This document shows, piece by piece, positions 8,734-17,909 of a stretch of DNA of 64,000 bases; position 1 is the first letter of the stretch; each line of letters opens with the position of its first letter. The stretch is from positions 2,270,501 to 2,334,500 of the forward strand of contig NZ_CP121694.1 in the NCBI RefSeq assembly GCF_035573695.1, in the 5' to 3' direction. Both the position numbers and the translations under genes were made by a program. The stretch is from Metallumcola ferriviriculae (GTDB lineage Bacteria > Bacillota > JADQBR01). The notes under the pieces were generated by a model, which was not told where the DNA came from, did no database searches, and worked only from the letters and a program-made list of their open reading frames with translations.

Positions 8734-9525
8734 TTATTTACCTTCAAATTTTGGTGCTCTTTTTTCCAGAAAGCTTGCCGTACCTTCTTTAAAATCATCG
8801 GTATCCACAGCAACCGCCTGAAGATAAGTTTCCAATTCCAAGAGATCGGAAAAGGACGTTTCCATGCTTTTATTCAATGCTTGTTTGGCCATTCCCAAAG
8901 CCTTGGTCGGGCCTGCAGCCAACCTCTTAGCTACAGCCAGCCCTTCGTCAATTAGGTTCTCACGCTTTACAACACTATTAATGAGCCCCATTTCTAATGC
9001 TTCGTTAGCAGAAATATATTTAGCAGTAAGAACTAATTCTTTTGCCTTAGCCATACCGACAAGCCTTGGCAGGAAATAGAGGGCACCCAAGTCGGGTACC
9101 AAGCCAATTTTTGCAAAAGCGGTACTAAACTGAGTATCATCGGAAGCGATAATTAAATCAGCCATCATTGCCATACTCATGCCTGCTCCCACTGCATACC
9201 CATGCACTGCCGCAACGACTGGTTTCTCTAATGCGGCCAACTTCTTTACCCACTGGTGGGCTTGAGACATTTGTTCTTTTCTGTTTATAACTGCAGCTTC
9301 CTTCATACCAGAAAGCATGCTTTTGATATCACCACCCGCACAAAATGCCCTTCCGTTTCCGGACAGGAGAACGGCTCTGACAGTTTCATCTTCCCTCAAG
9401 TCGTCCACTATGACAGCCAGGTCATCCTGAATAGATCGATCCAAAGCATTTAAATGATCAGGCCTGTTCAGCGTCACATTAGCGACACCGTCTTCTTTGG
9501 AATATATTACTGCGGTTAAATCCAT
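8734..9525 (-). CDS. Crotonase-family protein, PaaG/isomerase-like
   Basis: A 263-residue crotonase-fold protein. ATG 9525 has an AAGGGGAAAG site, so I prefer it to the ATG 21 bases upstream. The oxyanion-hole motifs are present (CAGGDIKSM, GYAVGAGMSMAMM), but both hydratase glutamates are replaced: GAGMSMA has serine where GGGxEL has glutamate, and the second site reads AFAKIGLVPD. The segment KIGLVPDLGALYFLPRLVG matches PaaG-type 2-enoyl-CoA isomerases, which use an aspartate at the VPD position. I infer a delta-isomerase or ring-epoxide isomerase role in unsaturated or aromatic acyl-CoA breakdown rather than simple hydration. It is the most upstream gene of this minus-strand cluster. Confidence 0.85.
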   Translation of the reverse strand: MDLTAVIYSKEDGVANVTLNRPDHLNALDRSIQDDLAVIVDDLREDETVRAVLLSGNGRAFCAGGDIKSMLSGMKEAAVINRKEQMSQAHQWVKKLAALEKPVVAAVHGYAVGAGMSMAMMADLIIASDDTQFSTAFAKIGLVPDLGALYFLPRLVGMAKAKELVLTAKYISANEALEMGLINSVVKRENLIDEGLAVAKRLAAGPTKALGMAKQALNKSMETSFSDLLELETYLQAVAVDTDDFKEGTASFLEKRAPKFEGK

Positions 9526-9965
9526 GCTCTTTCCCCTTTCTAACATTTATTTGCGAAGCACTTTTCCAATTCACCGGGCATTAACACGTTCAACAACCAC
9601 CCCTTTCTGACTTATTAAAATGTTCAGATAACTGATTATTAAAAAAACATTGAATTGGATTTGACGTCTCCCCAAATAAGCATTCACGGTGCAAATCCCC
9701 ACCACCCTTGAGCATAAGTGCACCAAATGTATTTTATATGTCTGACCCTATTTAATAGCATTTATTTGGTTACTTCCATTACTGTATTTATATTACCTGC
9801 AAGAATCTGCTAACACCTGCAAAACGTTAATTGTGTAACTTATCCCTTGAGCGTCCAACCAACTGGTTATAGATACCTTCTACCTATTAACAAGCAATAT
9901 CCGTGCCATTCTTCTCTCACATTCAGTCAAACACTTCTTGGTAATACCACCACTAATTTAAAGAT
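9526..9965. other. Long intergenic region without a recognised gene
   Basis: Roughly 440 bp upstream of the PaaG-like gene with many stops in all frames. It presumably holds the promoter of the minus-strand acyl-CoA cluster. I found no repeat, operator-like palindrome or structured RNA that I can support. Confidence 0.5.
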
Positions 9966-10005
9966 TAAAAAAAAAAAACAGCCTCAAGGAAATTGCCTCG
10001 GACTG
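9966..10005 (-). terminator. Intrinsic terminator of the polyamine operon
   Basis: On the minus strand an imperfect stem (CAGTCCGAGG with CCTTGAGGCTG, apex CAATTT) is followed directly by a run of 11-12 T residues (A-run at 9967-9978 on the plus strand). It lies 40 bp downstream of the arginine decarboxylase stop. Confidence 0.85.
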
Positions 10006-10045
10006 CTAAATCTTGTTAGCAAAACAGGTTATTATAAAATTTTAT

Positions 10046-10504
10046 TCAATACCACATTGGAGCTGCGGCCAATGCACAACCGATTTTGTTCACCTTATGT
10101 TCCACTACCGATACTTTAGTCTCCATCAGCGTCATTCCTCGCATTTCGAATGACTCACCTACCATTTGGCGAATTCTCTCTTCTGCTTCATGTTTAGTAA
10201 ACTTACCCACTAATTCCATAATCACCCCAAAAGAGTCCTGGGAAAGACCCACTGCAATTGCCGCAGATATGATCGTTCCGGGTTCTGTACTAATAATGCT
10301 GCCATAGGCGGTAGGTACCAGCGCTCCGGCCGGCAGTTCCATGCCCGGTGTGAACTCGGCATGGGGCGGAAGGATACTGCTCACTTTGATAAGATTAATA
10401 TTCCCAATGCCGGCATTCAAAAGTGCACCATCAAAGGCTGTTAATTCAGATCTTCCTTCTGCACACCCTGCTGTTAAAAAAAACCTTTTCGGGGTTGGGA
10501 GCAT
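10046..10504 (-). CDS. Pyruvoyl-dependent arginine decarboxylase (proenzyme)
   Basis: A 152-residue protein matching the PvlArgDC family, which decarboxylates arginine to agmatine using a pyruvoyl group made by self-cleavage. The cleavage site is visible as VSSILPPHAEF, with serines at about residues 42-43; the second serine becomes the pyruvoyl. GALVPTAYGSI and PGTIISAAIAVGLS are also typical. The start ATG 10504 follows AAGGAGATG. It lies 22 bp after the SAM decarboxylase gene, so both are probably co-transcribed and together supply agmatine and decarboxylated SAM for spermidine synthesis. Agmatinase and spermidine synthase genes are not in the window. Confidence 0.9.
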   Translation of the reverse strand: MLPTPKRFFLTAGCAEGRSELTAFDGALLNAGIGNINLIKVSSILPPHAEFTPGMELPAGALVPTAYGSIISTEPGTIISAAIAVGLSQDSFGVIMELVGKFTKHEAEERIRQMVGESFEMRGMTLMETKVSVVEHKVNKIGCALAAAPMWY

Positions 10505-10526
10505 TTCACTACATCTCCTTCATATT

Positions 10527-11348
10527 TTATCGTGGTAAATTTCTGCCATAAAATATCTCTAACATTTCTTTCTTAATCCGTTTTTTAATCTTCTTACGTT
10601 CGCCTGGTTTTAATTCTTTTTTCTTTATACCAAACAAATAATGGTCCATGTCAAACTCCTTAAGCAGCATTTTTGTATGAAAGATATTCTCTTGATAAAC
10701 ATTTACATCAATCATTTGATACTGTTCCCTGGTCTTACCGCTCATATAATTTTGGATGGAATTAATCTTATGATCAATAAAATATTTTTTGCCGTTAACA
10801 TTTCGGGTAAAGCCCCTCACTCGGTAATCAATATAGGCTATGTCCGGTTCAAAACTGGTTATCAGGTAATTGAGCGCTTTTAATGGTGAAATATGACCGC
10901 AGGTAGAAACATCAATGTCAGCACGGAAGGTACTAATTCCGTTGACCGGGTGACTTTCCGGATATGTGTGCACGGTAATATGGCTTTTATCCAAATGTCC
11001 CACAACATCTTCAGCATGTGGGCCCGGTGCTTCATTTTCCATCAGATCAATTGTATCTTCCTCACAACAAATTTTGTTCTCGGCCACCAGCATGGTCACA
11101 CTTGCCCCTTGCGGGTCGTAATCTTGGTTGGCTACATTTAAAATGTTTGCGCCAATGATTTCCGCTACATCATGCAGAATGTTAGACAATCTCTGGGCAT
11201 TATATTCTTCATCTATGTATTCAATGTATTCTTTAGTGTGTTCGCGGTTTATTGTATAACAAATGTCATAGAGGTTAAAACTTAAGGTCTTTGTTAAATT
11301 GTTAAAACCATAAAGCTTCATCTTGCTGTCTAGCGGTTTTATTTGCAT
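10527..11348 (-). CDS. speD: S-adenosylmethionine decarboxylase proenzyme (long, E. coli-type SpeD)
   Basis: A 273-residue SAM decarboxylase proenzyme of the long class known from Escherichia coli, not the short SpeH form usual in Bacillus. ATG 11348 is chosen because GGATGGTG lies just upstream; the ATG at 11363 has no site. The self-cleavage region is [16 protein letters not shown] (serine near residue 122), followed by [38 protein letters not shown] and [20 protein letters not shown], all hallmark segments. The product forms a pyruvoyl enzyme that makes decarboxylated SAM, the aminopropyl donor for spermidine. It is the first gene of a two-gene operon with the arginine decarboxylase. Confidence 0.95.
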   Translation of the reverse strand: MQIKPLDSKMKLYGFNNLTKTLSFNLYDICYTINREHTKEYIEYIDEEYNAQRLSNILHDVAEIIGANILNVANQDYDPQGASVTMLVAENKICCEEDTIDLMENEAPGPHAEDVVGHLDKSHITVHTYPESHPVNGISTFRADIDVSTCGHISPLKALNYLITSFEPDIAYIDYRVRGFTRNVNGKKYFIDHKINSIQNYMSGKTREQYQMIDVNVYQENIFHTKMLLKEFDMDHYLFGIKKKELKPGERKKIKKRIKKEMLEIFYGRNLPR

Positions 11349-11478
11349 CGTTTCACCATCCACAAAAACAAATTATCAAAATGCCAATCTCGTTAATTAG
11401 TGTATGGGTAATCAGAAACTATCATACCTGCCAAACTACACCTCCAACTACATAAAAACATAACTTTTGTACTGATGA

Positions 11479-12273
11479 TCACCTGTTTTCCAAAACTGAT
11501 CTTACCAAATGCTCAGAGTCCCATTCCCTTATGGAAAAGTAGGTTAACAATTGCTTGTTCGGAAATAACTTATTGGCAATAGCCCGTGATGGCCAGCCGC
11601 GGTCAGACAGTTCAATGATTTTTCCCATCAGGTTTTCTAAATAATCAATTTTACGATTAACCATTTCCCTTCCGTTTTTAACAGGTCCTGCATGAGCGCA
11701 ATACAAGTCTTGATAATCCAGTCCATTTAAAGTTTTCAACGATGCTATTATCTTTGGAATGCTCTCAAACCGGAATATCCCCTTAGGTCTGGGGGTAACG
11801 ACCAAATCACCGGTAAATACCGCACCTCTGTTTCGGTTTAGCAACACTACATGGTCAGAAGCATGTCCCGGAGCGGCCACCGCTTCCCAATCACAGTTAT
11901 TTTCACTGAATTGTCCGGCCAAAGCAATGGCTCTAAAACCCTGGCGCTTCCCCCAAAAAAGATATCTATAAAAAGGAAGTAACGCCCTGCGCTGCAGTAA
12001 ATCATGGGCACTTTCATGAGCATATACGGGGATACCAATATCAGTAAGCAGTTTGGCATTGCCGCTGTGGTCTTCATGATGGTGAGTTATCACCGCTCTG
12101 CTAATAGTACGTGATTTAAAAAAGTCTAAATATTCTCGACTGAACCTTCCGGGACCGGTGTCCACAAGTACACCGTCTGCTAAGTAAGTGAAAACATTCA
12201 ATCGAAACGTAAACAGCTTAACCGTTGCTTTTGCATATACTATTCCGTTATGTCGAGCGACAACAATGGTCAA
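11479..12273 (-). CDS. Metallo-beta-lactamase-fold hydrolase
   Basis: A 264-residue MBL-fold protein. The zinc-binding signature THHHEDHSGN lies near residue 80, preceded by DGVLVDTGPG. GAVFTGDLVV (with its metal-bridging aspartate) and a C-terminal YCAHAGPVKNGRE supply the remaining ligands. The probable start is TTG 12273, about 9 bases after GGAGGATGG. The overall layout resembles glyoxalase II-like and lactonase-like hydrolases, but the substrate is unknown. It is divergent from the ABC-F gene and separated from speD by about 130 bp, so it is probably transcribed alone. Confidence 0.85.
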   Translation of the reverse strand: MTIVVARHNGIVYAKATVKLFTFRLNVFTYLADGVLVDTGPGRFSREYLDFFKSRTISRAVITHHHEDHSGNAKLLTDIGIPVYAHESAHDLLQRRALLPFYRYLFWGKRQGFRAIALAGQFSENNCDWEAVAAPGHASDHVVLLNRNRGAVFTGDLVVTPRPKGIFRFESIPKIIASLKTLNGLDYQDLYCAHAGPVKNGREMVNRKIDYLENLMGKIIELSDRGWPSRAIANKLFPNKQLLTYFSIREWDSEHLVRSVLENR

Positions 12274-12419
12274 AGGCCCATCCTCCTATGCGATTATTTA
12301 TCCGATTGCTTTAATTATAACGCTATTACCACATATTTCAATGTTTACAGTTACCTTAGCCCGCCACTTGTCCATTCCGGGTGGTTGAGTTAAACTGAGA
12401 TAGGCGAGGTGATAATTAG

Positions 12420-14342
12420 ATGATTTTGCTGCAATGTTCACATACATCCAAGAGTTTTGGTTCAGAAGTTATCTTGCACGATGTCAGCTTATCCGTTCAA
12501 ACAAAAGAACGTGTAGGTTTAGTTGGCGCTAATGGTGCAGGCAAAACCACGTTATTAAAGATAATTGGCGGGCAAATGGAATCTGACCACGGTCAGGTAT
12601 CTTTTGCTAAAGATGTCCAAATTGGGTATCTGTCTCAAAATAGTACTCCTAATTCTTCCAGAACTGTCTGGGAGGAAATGCTCAGCGCATACACCGTATT
12701 ATTGGAACAAGAAAATGAGTTGCGCAGTTTGGAAGACCGCATTGGGGACCCTCAGGTTCTTGCAGATAGGGCGCTCTATCGTAAAGTTTCTGACCGCTAT
12801 GCCCTTCTTTCGGAACAATTTCGCATTACTGGCGGTTATACCTTTCGTGCTGACACCCGCGCAGTGCTACATGGCTTAAAGTTCCTTAACAATGACTTCG
12901 ACAGACCGATATCAAGCCTCAGCGGCGGCCAAAAAACCCGCCTCGCTTTGGCGCGCCTTCTAGCTAGAAAACCTGATCTTCTGATATTAGACGAACCCAC
13001 TAATTATTTGGATATGGAAAGTTCCGTCTGGTTGGAAAAATACCTGCAATCATATCCCGGCGCAATATTAATTGTTTCTCATGACCGCCTTTTTTTGGAT
13101 AATGTAGTGGGTACTATCTATGAACTGGAAAGAGGTAAAACCACCAGATATACAGGAAACTATACCTCTTTTTTAAAACAAAAAGAGCAGTTATTCGGCC
13201 AACAGATGGAGGAATATAAAAAACAATCTCACAAACAAAACCAACTTGCCGAATTCGTACAAAAAAACATGGCCCGGGCTTCTACATCCGGGCGGGCTAA
13301 AGCAAAATTAAAACAGCTTAATAAAATGCAGTCGGTGGAAAAACCTAAGTCATCAGTTGGAAAGACACGATTTAGCCTTGATGCAGGGTTGGCCAGCGGC
13401 AGCGATGTATTAAACCTTCAAGATATTGCCGTCGGTTACAATGGTACAGTGATAGCAAATAATATTAATTTTGATTTGTCTCGGGGTGAAAGAGTGGCCT
13501 TGCTGGGTCCTAACGGTTGTGGCAAAACCACATTACTAAAGACTATCGCCGGTGACCTAATTCCTATCCATGGAGACATCCGCACCGGATTTAATGTTGA
13601 AATTGCTGTATACCGCCAGGAGCAGGATTTTTCAGGTACTACTACGGTGCTGGACCAGTTGTGGAATCAATATCCTGATATGGATGAACAGGATGTACGT
13701 GGTGTGTTGGGTAGGTTCCTTTTTCACGGAGAGGATGTCTTTAAGCCAACCTGCGATTTAAGCGGGGGTGAAAAAGCCCGCTTGGCTCTAGCCGCTTTAC
13801 TATGCAAGAAGGCCAACTTTCTCATTCTTGACGAACCGACTAACCATCTTGATTATCAGGGACGGGAAGCACTAGAGGATGCTCTATTAGATTATCCGGG
13901 CACTTTGTTACTGATTTCTCATGACCGTTATTTCTTAAAAAAACTGGCCCAAAGGGTACTGGAGCTAACCGCTAATGGTACTATTGACTACCCCGGTGGA
14001 TATGACTACTATCAGGATAAAAGGCAAGACTTCCAACAAAAGCAAGCTGTGGAAACTGCATCAAAAGAGGATATCAAAATAGGTTCAGCTAAATCATTTT
14101 ATCTGGAAACCAAGGAAAGAGAAAAGAACGAGCGCAAACGCCGTCGGCGTATCAATCAACTGGAAACATTAGTTCATGATACCCAAAGTGAAATCGACCT
14201 ATTGGAACAGGAATTAAGCCAACCCGATAGCAGCAGTGAATATCACATTTACCAGGAAAAAGGAGCCCGCTTACAAGACCTGCAGCGGCTTTTGGATCAA
14301 TATCTTGAAGATTGGGTCTCCTTAGAAGAGGAAATTGACTAA
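12420..14342 (+). CDS. ABC-F family ATPase
   Basis: A 640-residue soluble protein with two fused ABC ATPase domains and no membrane domain, so it belongs to the ABC-F translation-factor group that acts on the ribosomal E site. Domain 1 has Walker A GANGAGKTT (about 36-44), signature LSGGQKTRLALARLL and Walker B LLILDEPTNYLDM. Domain 2 has Walker A GPNGCGKTT (about 363), signature LSGGEKARLALAALL and FLILDEPTNHLDY. The linker between them (residues about 245-300, rich in K, Q and E) is the P-site tRNA interaction motif region. A C-terminal charged coiled coil (about 560-640) resembles YdiF/Uup. Whether it is housekeeping or protects against an antibiotic cannot be told from sequence. Confidence 0.93.
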   Translation: MILLQCSHTSKSFGSEVILHDVSLSVQTKERVGLVGANGAGKTTLLKIIGGQMESDHGQVSFAKDVQIGYLSQNSTPNSSRTVWEEMLSAYTVLLEQENELRSLEDRIGDPQVLADRALYRKVSDRYALLSEQFRITGGYTFRADTRAVLHGLKFLNNDFDRPISSLSGGQKTRLALARLLARKPDLLILDEPTNYLDMESSVWLEKYLQSYPGAILIVSHDRLFLDNVVGTIYELERGKTTRYTGNYTSFLKQKEQLFGQQMEEYKKQSHKQNQLAEFVQKNMARASTSGRAKAKLKQLNKMQSVEKPKSSVGKTRFSLDAGLASGSDVLNLQDIAVGYNGTVIANNINFDLSRGERVALLGPNGCGKTTLLKTIAGDLIPIHGDIRTGFNVEIAVYRQEQDFSGTTTVLDQLWNQYPDMDEQDVRGVLGRFLFHGEDVFKPTCDLSGGEKARLALAALLCKKANFLILDEPTNHLDYQGREALEDALLDYPGTLLLISHDRYFLKKLAQRVLELTANGTIDYPGGYDYYQDKRQDFQQKQAVETASKEDIKIGSAKSFYLETKEREKNERKRRRRINQLETLVHDTQSEIDLLEQELSQPDSSSEYHIYQEKGARLQDLQRLLDQYLEDWVSLEEEID

Positions 14343-14456
14343 AACCAATTCATTACCCCAGATTTTGGTGGATTTTGTCTACCTCCCATCACGCATTTCA
14401 CCATATTATGCAGATAAACTGTTGTAATATGTAAGAGAGTGGTTGGGAGGTTATTT

Positions 14457-15236
14457 TTGTTGAATAAAACCTTGTTTATATTATTGGTTGTCATAGGAAT
14501 TACAGTTACTGTCACTTCTATCGCAGATGGTGCTGACGGCTCGAATATACCAGCAATACAGGTAATAGCAGGGTCAACACCGCAAAATACTGTTTATCTA
14601 GATCAGCATCCGGTGCCGGAAATAATCGATGGAAGCGTTTTCGTCCCCGTACGGCAGTTAAGCGATGCATTAACTTTGACTTTATCATGGAATGAAGAAA
14701 AACAAACCATCTCACTCAATAAAAGCGAGACGGTTTTAACCTTCGCATTGACTGATAAGGAAGCGACAGTTAATTCAGGTATAGTTAATATTGGTAACCC
14801 GCCTGTGAACAAAGACGGATACACTTATGTACCGCTTCGTTTTGTGGCTGAGGTATTTCATTTTTATATTCACTTTGAAAAGGACTTTCAAGGTCAACCC
14901 ACTGTTTGGATTACTCCTTATTCATTGATTACTGCAAAAGATTATACTGATCTGACCGATTCTTATTCGAAGACCAGGGATATTACCTTAGATTATGGTT
15001 GGCAATCCGACTTATACATATTAAATGAAAAAGAACAAACCTTCCGCGGGATTGGCCTTGGAGACACTTTTAACCAAGTATTACAGTCCTACGGTGTGCC
15101 GTTCCAGCAAGACCTCCAAGAGAATAAAAGCGGTACCATAATGTACCCTTATTTACCCATCCCCTTTTCTGAACCTTCAGCCGGCATGCTATTTACTTTT
15201 GACCGTGGTACACTTGTTCAAGTATTGATTTTCTGA
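14457..15236 (+). CDS. Exported protein with copper amine oxidase N-terminal-like (stalk) domain
   Basis: About 259 residues. A TTG start at 14457 (or 14460) fits GGGAGG at 14445-14450 better than the upstream GTG. An N-terminal hydrophobic segment (FILLVVIGITVTVTS) should act as a signal peptide or anchor. Residues about 45-155 form a copper amine oxidase N-terminal-like domain: an IDGSVFVPVRQLSDAL unit, then EATVNSGIVNIGNPPVNKDG and YTYVPLRFVAEVF. Such domains are non-enzymatic cell-surface modules common in Clostridia. The C-terminal part (GIGLGDTFNQVLQSYGVP) resembles periplasmic ligand-binding segments seen after this domain. Function is unknown; it follows the ABC-F gene by about 115 bp. 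Confidence 0.75.
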   Translation: MLNKTLFILLVVIGITVTVTSIADGADGSNIPAIQVIAGSTPQNTVYLDQHPVPEIIDGSVFVPVRQLSDALTLTLSWNEEKQTISLNKSETVLTFALTDKEATVNSGIVNIGNPPVNKDGYTYVPLRFVAEVFHFYIHFEKDFQGQPTVWITPYSLITAKDYTDLTDSYSKTRDITLDYGWQSDLYILNEKEQTFRGIGLGDTFNQVLQSYGVPFQQDLQENKSGTIMYPYLPIPFSEPSAGMLFTFDRGTLVQVLIF

Positions 15237-15301
15237 TGAGTGGCTATAAATTAAGTGCCAATTAACATAACCGATGTGAAGTGCCGGCAAAATACAATCA
15301 C

Positions 15302-15961
15302 CTATTGTTTCTCGTTTTTTCTTGACCATCTTTCAGCAAACCAATTAAAAAAGCGGCGGCCGATACCCACCTGATGAATCCAGTAAACCATTCCTATCAT
15401 GGCCACGATTAACAGTGCCCCAACCCAACTGTACCGGTCAACCAAGGTCAAAGCATAGCGCCAATTACTGCCTAAAACGTATCCCAGGACCACCATATAA
15501 ATTACCCAGGGAGTTACCCCAAGCCATGTATAGAAATAAAAACGCTGCGGGGCCATCTGATTCAGGCCGGCAAAATAAGAAACATAATTACGAAAGAATA
15601 ACAAGCGGCCGAAAGCTACTATCGGCACCCCAAATTTGGAAAACCATTGCTCAGTTTCTTCAAAACGCTTCTGGGAAAAACCGATGTACCTGCCATAATG
15701 CAGCAGTACCGGTCTACCCCCTACCCTTCCAAGCCAATAAGGAAAAGTACAAGCAATTGTATACCCAAGTGATGCACTTGAAATAGCTAAAAGTAGCGAT
15801 GTCTTCCCCTGGGAAGCTAAAAAACCGTAAAACAAGAGAAAAGTTCCTCCGGGAAACGGTATGGTTAACCCTTCAATAAATAATGCTGCCGCCGCCCCCC
15901 AATAACCCAACTGAGCCGCAAAGTCAAATAGTTGTGAAAAGTCTATACCCCAGATATGCAA
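15302..15961 (-). CDS. DedA family membrane protein
   Basis: A 219-residue integral membrane protein of the DedA/VTT superfamily, whose members act in lipid (undecaprenyl-phosphate or phospholipid) transport across the membrane. Visible features are the re-entrant region FIEGLTIPFPGGTFLLFYGF near residues 28-47, FPYWLGRVGGRPVLLHYGRY, and FGRLLFFRNYVSYFAGLNQM, which corresponds to the conserved F-x-R-x3-G block of the family. About four to five hydrophobic helices are seen. The start is probably TTG 15961 after GGGGTGT. It is monocistronic as far as I can see. Confidence 0.88.
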   Translation of the reverse strand: MHIWGIDFSQLFDFAAQLGYWGAAAALFIEGLTIPFPGGTFLLFYGFLASQGKTSLLLAISSASLGYTIACTFPYWLGRVGGRPVLLHYGRYIGFSQKRFEETEQWFSKFGVPIVAFGRLLFFRNYVSYFAGLNQMAPQRFYFYTWLGVTPWVIYMVVLGYVLGSNWRYALTLVDRYSWVGALLIVAMIGMVYWIHQVGIGRRFFNWFAERWSRKNEKQ

Positions 15962-16023
15962 ACTGCTACACCCCTAACACCCAATATAAGTGCCCAATCC
16001 AATATTAAATAAAATGTTAAATT

Positions 16024-16060
16024 TTAAAGCCCTAACAGTAGATAGGGCTTTAAAAAATTA
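16024..16060. terminator. Intrinsic terminator (probably bidirectional)
   Basis: TTAAAGCCCTA (16024-16034) pairs with TAGGGCTTTAA (16043-16053), followed by A-rich sequence and preceded by T-rich sequence. It lies downstream of a possible 38-residue open frame on the minus strand. Confidence 0.7.
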
Positions 16061-16075
16061 TAACATATTTCAACT

Positions 16076-16192
16076 TCAATTGTAACGCGTTCTATGACGT
16101 AAAAACATATACAACGCTGACGCTGATACCACTAGTGCTGCACCAGTCGCTAAGGGATATTCCCGCAGTAGAAATAACAGGTTTAAATCCAA
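16076..16192 (-). CDS. Possible 38-residue single-pass membrane peptide
   Basis: A short open frame with TTG start at 16192, five bases after GGGGTGA, reads MDLNLLFLLREYPLATGAAL and then VVSASALYMFLRHRTRYN. It has one hydrophobic helix (about residues 15-31) and a basic C-terminal tail, a typical small membrane protein layout. A terminator follows the stop by about 16 bp. I do not recognise it, and the TTG start makes it uncertain. Confidence 0.4.
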   Translation of the reverse strand: MDLNLLFLLREYPLATGAALVVSASALYMFLRHRTRYN

Positions 16193-16282
16193 TCGTTTCA
16201 CCCCAGAAAACTATTAATCCAACTTAATTAATAGTGTCCCCTTTTTAGGGGTAATTAGTATTTGGGGCTTTTACATATAAAT

Positions 16283-17104
16283 TTATTTATTACGAAACTT
16301 AGAAAGGTTTTCTTTGATTTGTTGCCGATTTTCCATGAACCTGTCTTTAGTAACAAATATCCACTCTGCCAAGTGACGTTTACGATGATCCGGGGTCCAA
16401 AAACTTTCTTGATTTTCCTTCACTTCTAACCTGTCTTCCTTAATGCTTGACTCAGTGAGACAAAATGCACACTGGGCATTATCCTTGTCAGAAATACGCA
16501 CACAGCGGCTAAAACACACGGGGCACTGATACCCATCCGGCTGCCGGCGTTTCGCTTCCGGGTCTAGTAATTTAACCCCAAGTTGTTCCGCTGACACCAT
16601 GCTGTCGTCGTTAAGAGTCACTTCTCCGGGTCCCGGTGCATAAGCTTCCAGGTAATCAATAACACTAAAGCCAAAAGCAAAACAAAATTGATTTAGAAAT
16701 TCAACGCCTAGGGGGTTCCATAATTTATTTCCAGCCACAGTAATGGATACGGCCGGCCTACTTATGTCTACTTCATCTAAGTATGACGACATCATCAAGG
16801 CACGGTCTATCATGGTTTTGATTATGCCGCTTGGACTAAACAGATATGTAGGCGCAGCAATAACAAGACCATCTGCCTTAAGCATTTTCGAAATCAACTC
16901 AGTCATATCGTCTTTTTGCACACAGGCACCTTTAAAGGCACAGGCTAAACAGCCTCGGCAAATTCGGATGTCCAGTTCATCCAAATAGATAATTTCTACT
17001 TCTGCTTCCATGTCAGCACATTTTGACAGCACCGTACGTACCAATACATCGGAATTTCCTAAGCGTCTTTTGGAACCAACAAAGCCTAATATTTTCTTTG
17101 CCAT
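16283..17104 (-). CDS. NADPH-dependent FMN reductase / iron-sulfur flavoprotein-like
   Basis: A 273-residue flavodoxin-fold protein. The N-terminus KILGFVGSKRRLGNSDVLV is the FMN phosphate-binding loop of the NAD(P)H:FMN reductase family. A compact cysteine motif CRGCLACAFKGAC at about 48-60 resembles the cluster-binding motif of archaeal/clostridial iron-sulfur flavoproteins (Isf). DGLVIAAPTYLFSPSGIIKT is the second flavin-contact loop. The C-terminal third adds a likely zinc ribbon (CPVCFSRC then CAFC). The ATG start follows GGAAGGGG inside the end of the upstream hydrolase gene, with a gap of 2 bp, so the two are co-translated. Electron carrier function is inferred. Confidence 0.82.
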   Translation of the reverse strand: MAKKILGFVGSKRRLGNSDVLVRTVLSKCADMEAEVEIIYLDELDIRICRGCLACAFKGACVQKDDMTELISKMLKADGLVIAAPTYLFSPSGIIKTMIDRALMMSSYLDEVDISRPAVSITVAGNKLWNPLGVEFLNQFCFAFGFSVIDYLEAYAPGPGEVTLNDDSMVSAEQLGVKLLDPEAKRRQPDGYQCPVCFSRCVRISDKDNAQCAFCLTESSIKEDRLEVKENQESFWTPDHRKRHLAEWIFVTKDRFMENRQQIKENLSKFRNK

Positions 17105-17106
17105 AA

Positions 17107-17844
17107 TTATTTAGCCCCTTCCCCTTGAAGAAACTTTGTTATTGCCTGGTTGACGGCCTCAGGCCGTTCTATCATTACCATATGACCGGCCTCAGGAATT
17201 AATTCTAGATGCGCCATTGGTATTCCTCTACGTAATTCTTCACTTAAGGAAACTGGCGTAAGCATATCATCAACACCGCAGATGACCAAAGTTGGTACAT
17301 TAATACCGCCCAAATTCTTTATGACGTTATAACCTTGGCAGGCCGCAAAGTCATTATATGCAAGTTTTGCATCTTGAAGCATCAGCTCATTTTTTGCTTG
17401 CTCAACAAACTGCCGGTCTGTAGCTCGCGAATAAGCATAATCAAGAAATTTTGCATCAAAGTGGCCGTCCTTCAAACTTGCTAAAAGAGTATCAGAAACC
17501 GGAAGCCGAGCACCGCTTCCCACTAATACCAAGCGGTCCACCATTTCAGCATGGTTAATAGTTAGAGTTAGGGAGACGGCACCGCCCATTGAGTGTCCCA
17601 CCAATATAATCGGCGGTTTGACATTAGCCCGAAGCCATTGATATAAGCTGTCCGCAAAAGAAGCGACGGTTTCTGCCGGCAGCTCATTGGAGCGCCCATG
17701 CCCGGGTAAGTCCACAGCAATGCAGTTAATGTGTTGACGGAAGTAATTGACCTGATCCAGCCATTGACGATGAACGCCTATGGCGCCATGCACAAACACC
17801 ATGGTTTCAGCACTCCCATCATTACCACGTTGAATATGATACAC
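17107..17844 (-). CDS. Alpha/beta-fold hydrolase
   Basis: A 245-residue alpha/beta hydrolase with GTG start 17844 after AGAGGGAAT. The oxyanion segment is FVHGAIGVHRQWLDQ, the nucleophile elbow is LVGHSMGGAV (serine near residue 89), the acid is in ICGVDDMLTPVSLSEEL, and the catalytic histidine is in IPEAGHMVMIERPEAV. The triad is therefore complete. The layout is like carboxylesterases and MenH-type enzymes, but no substrate can be assigned. It forms a two-gene operon with the flavoprotein gene and is divergent from the asparaginase gene across a 65-bp promoter region that has a TATAAT at 17873-17878 for the plus strand. Confidence 0.88.
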   Translation of the reverse strand: MYHIQRGNDGSAETMVFVHGAIGVHRQWLDQVNYFRQHINCIAVDLPGHGRSNELPAETVASFADSLYQWLRANVKPPIILVGHSMGGAVSLTLTINHAEMVDRLVLVGSGARLPVSDTLLASLKDGHFDAKFLDYAYSRATDRQFVEQAKNELMLQDAKLAYNDFAACQGYNVIKNLGGINVPTLVICGVDDMLTPVSLSEELRRGIPMAHLELIPEAGHMVMIERPEAVNQAITKFLQGEGAK

Positions 17845-17909
17845 TGATAATTCCCTCTTTCTAAAGTAATGTTATAATAGTTAATGACAAACCATAGGAG
17901 GCATAAAAG

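Noticed and set aside
16225-16260. A CCCC-TTTTTA-GGGG hairpin downstream of the flavoprotein gene as a terminator.
   Set aside because: The stem is only four GC pairs with flanking AT pairs and no T-run in the right place; too weak to list.
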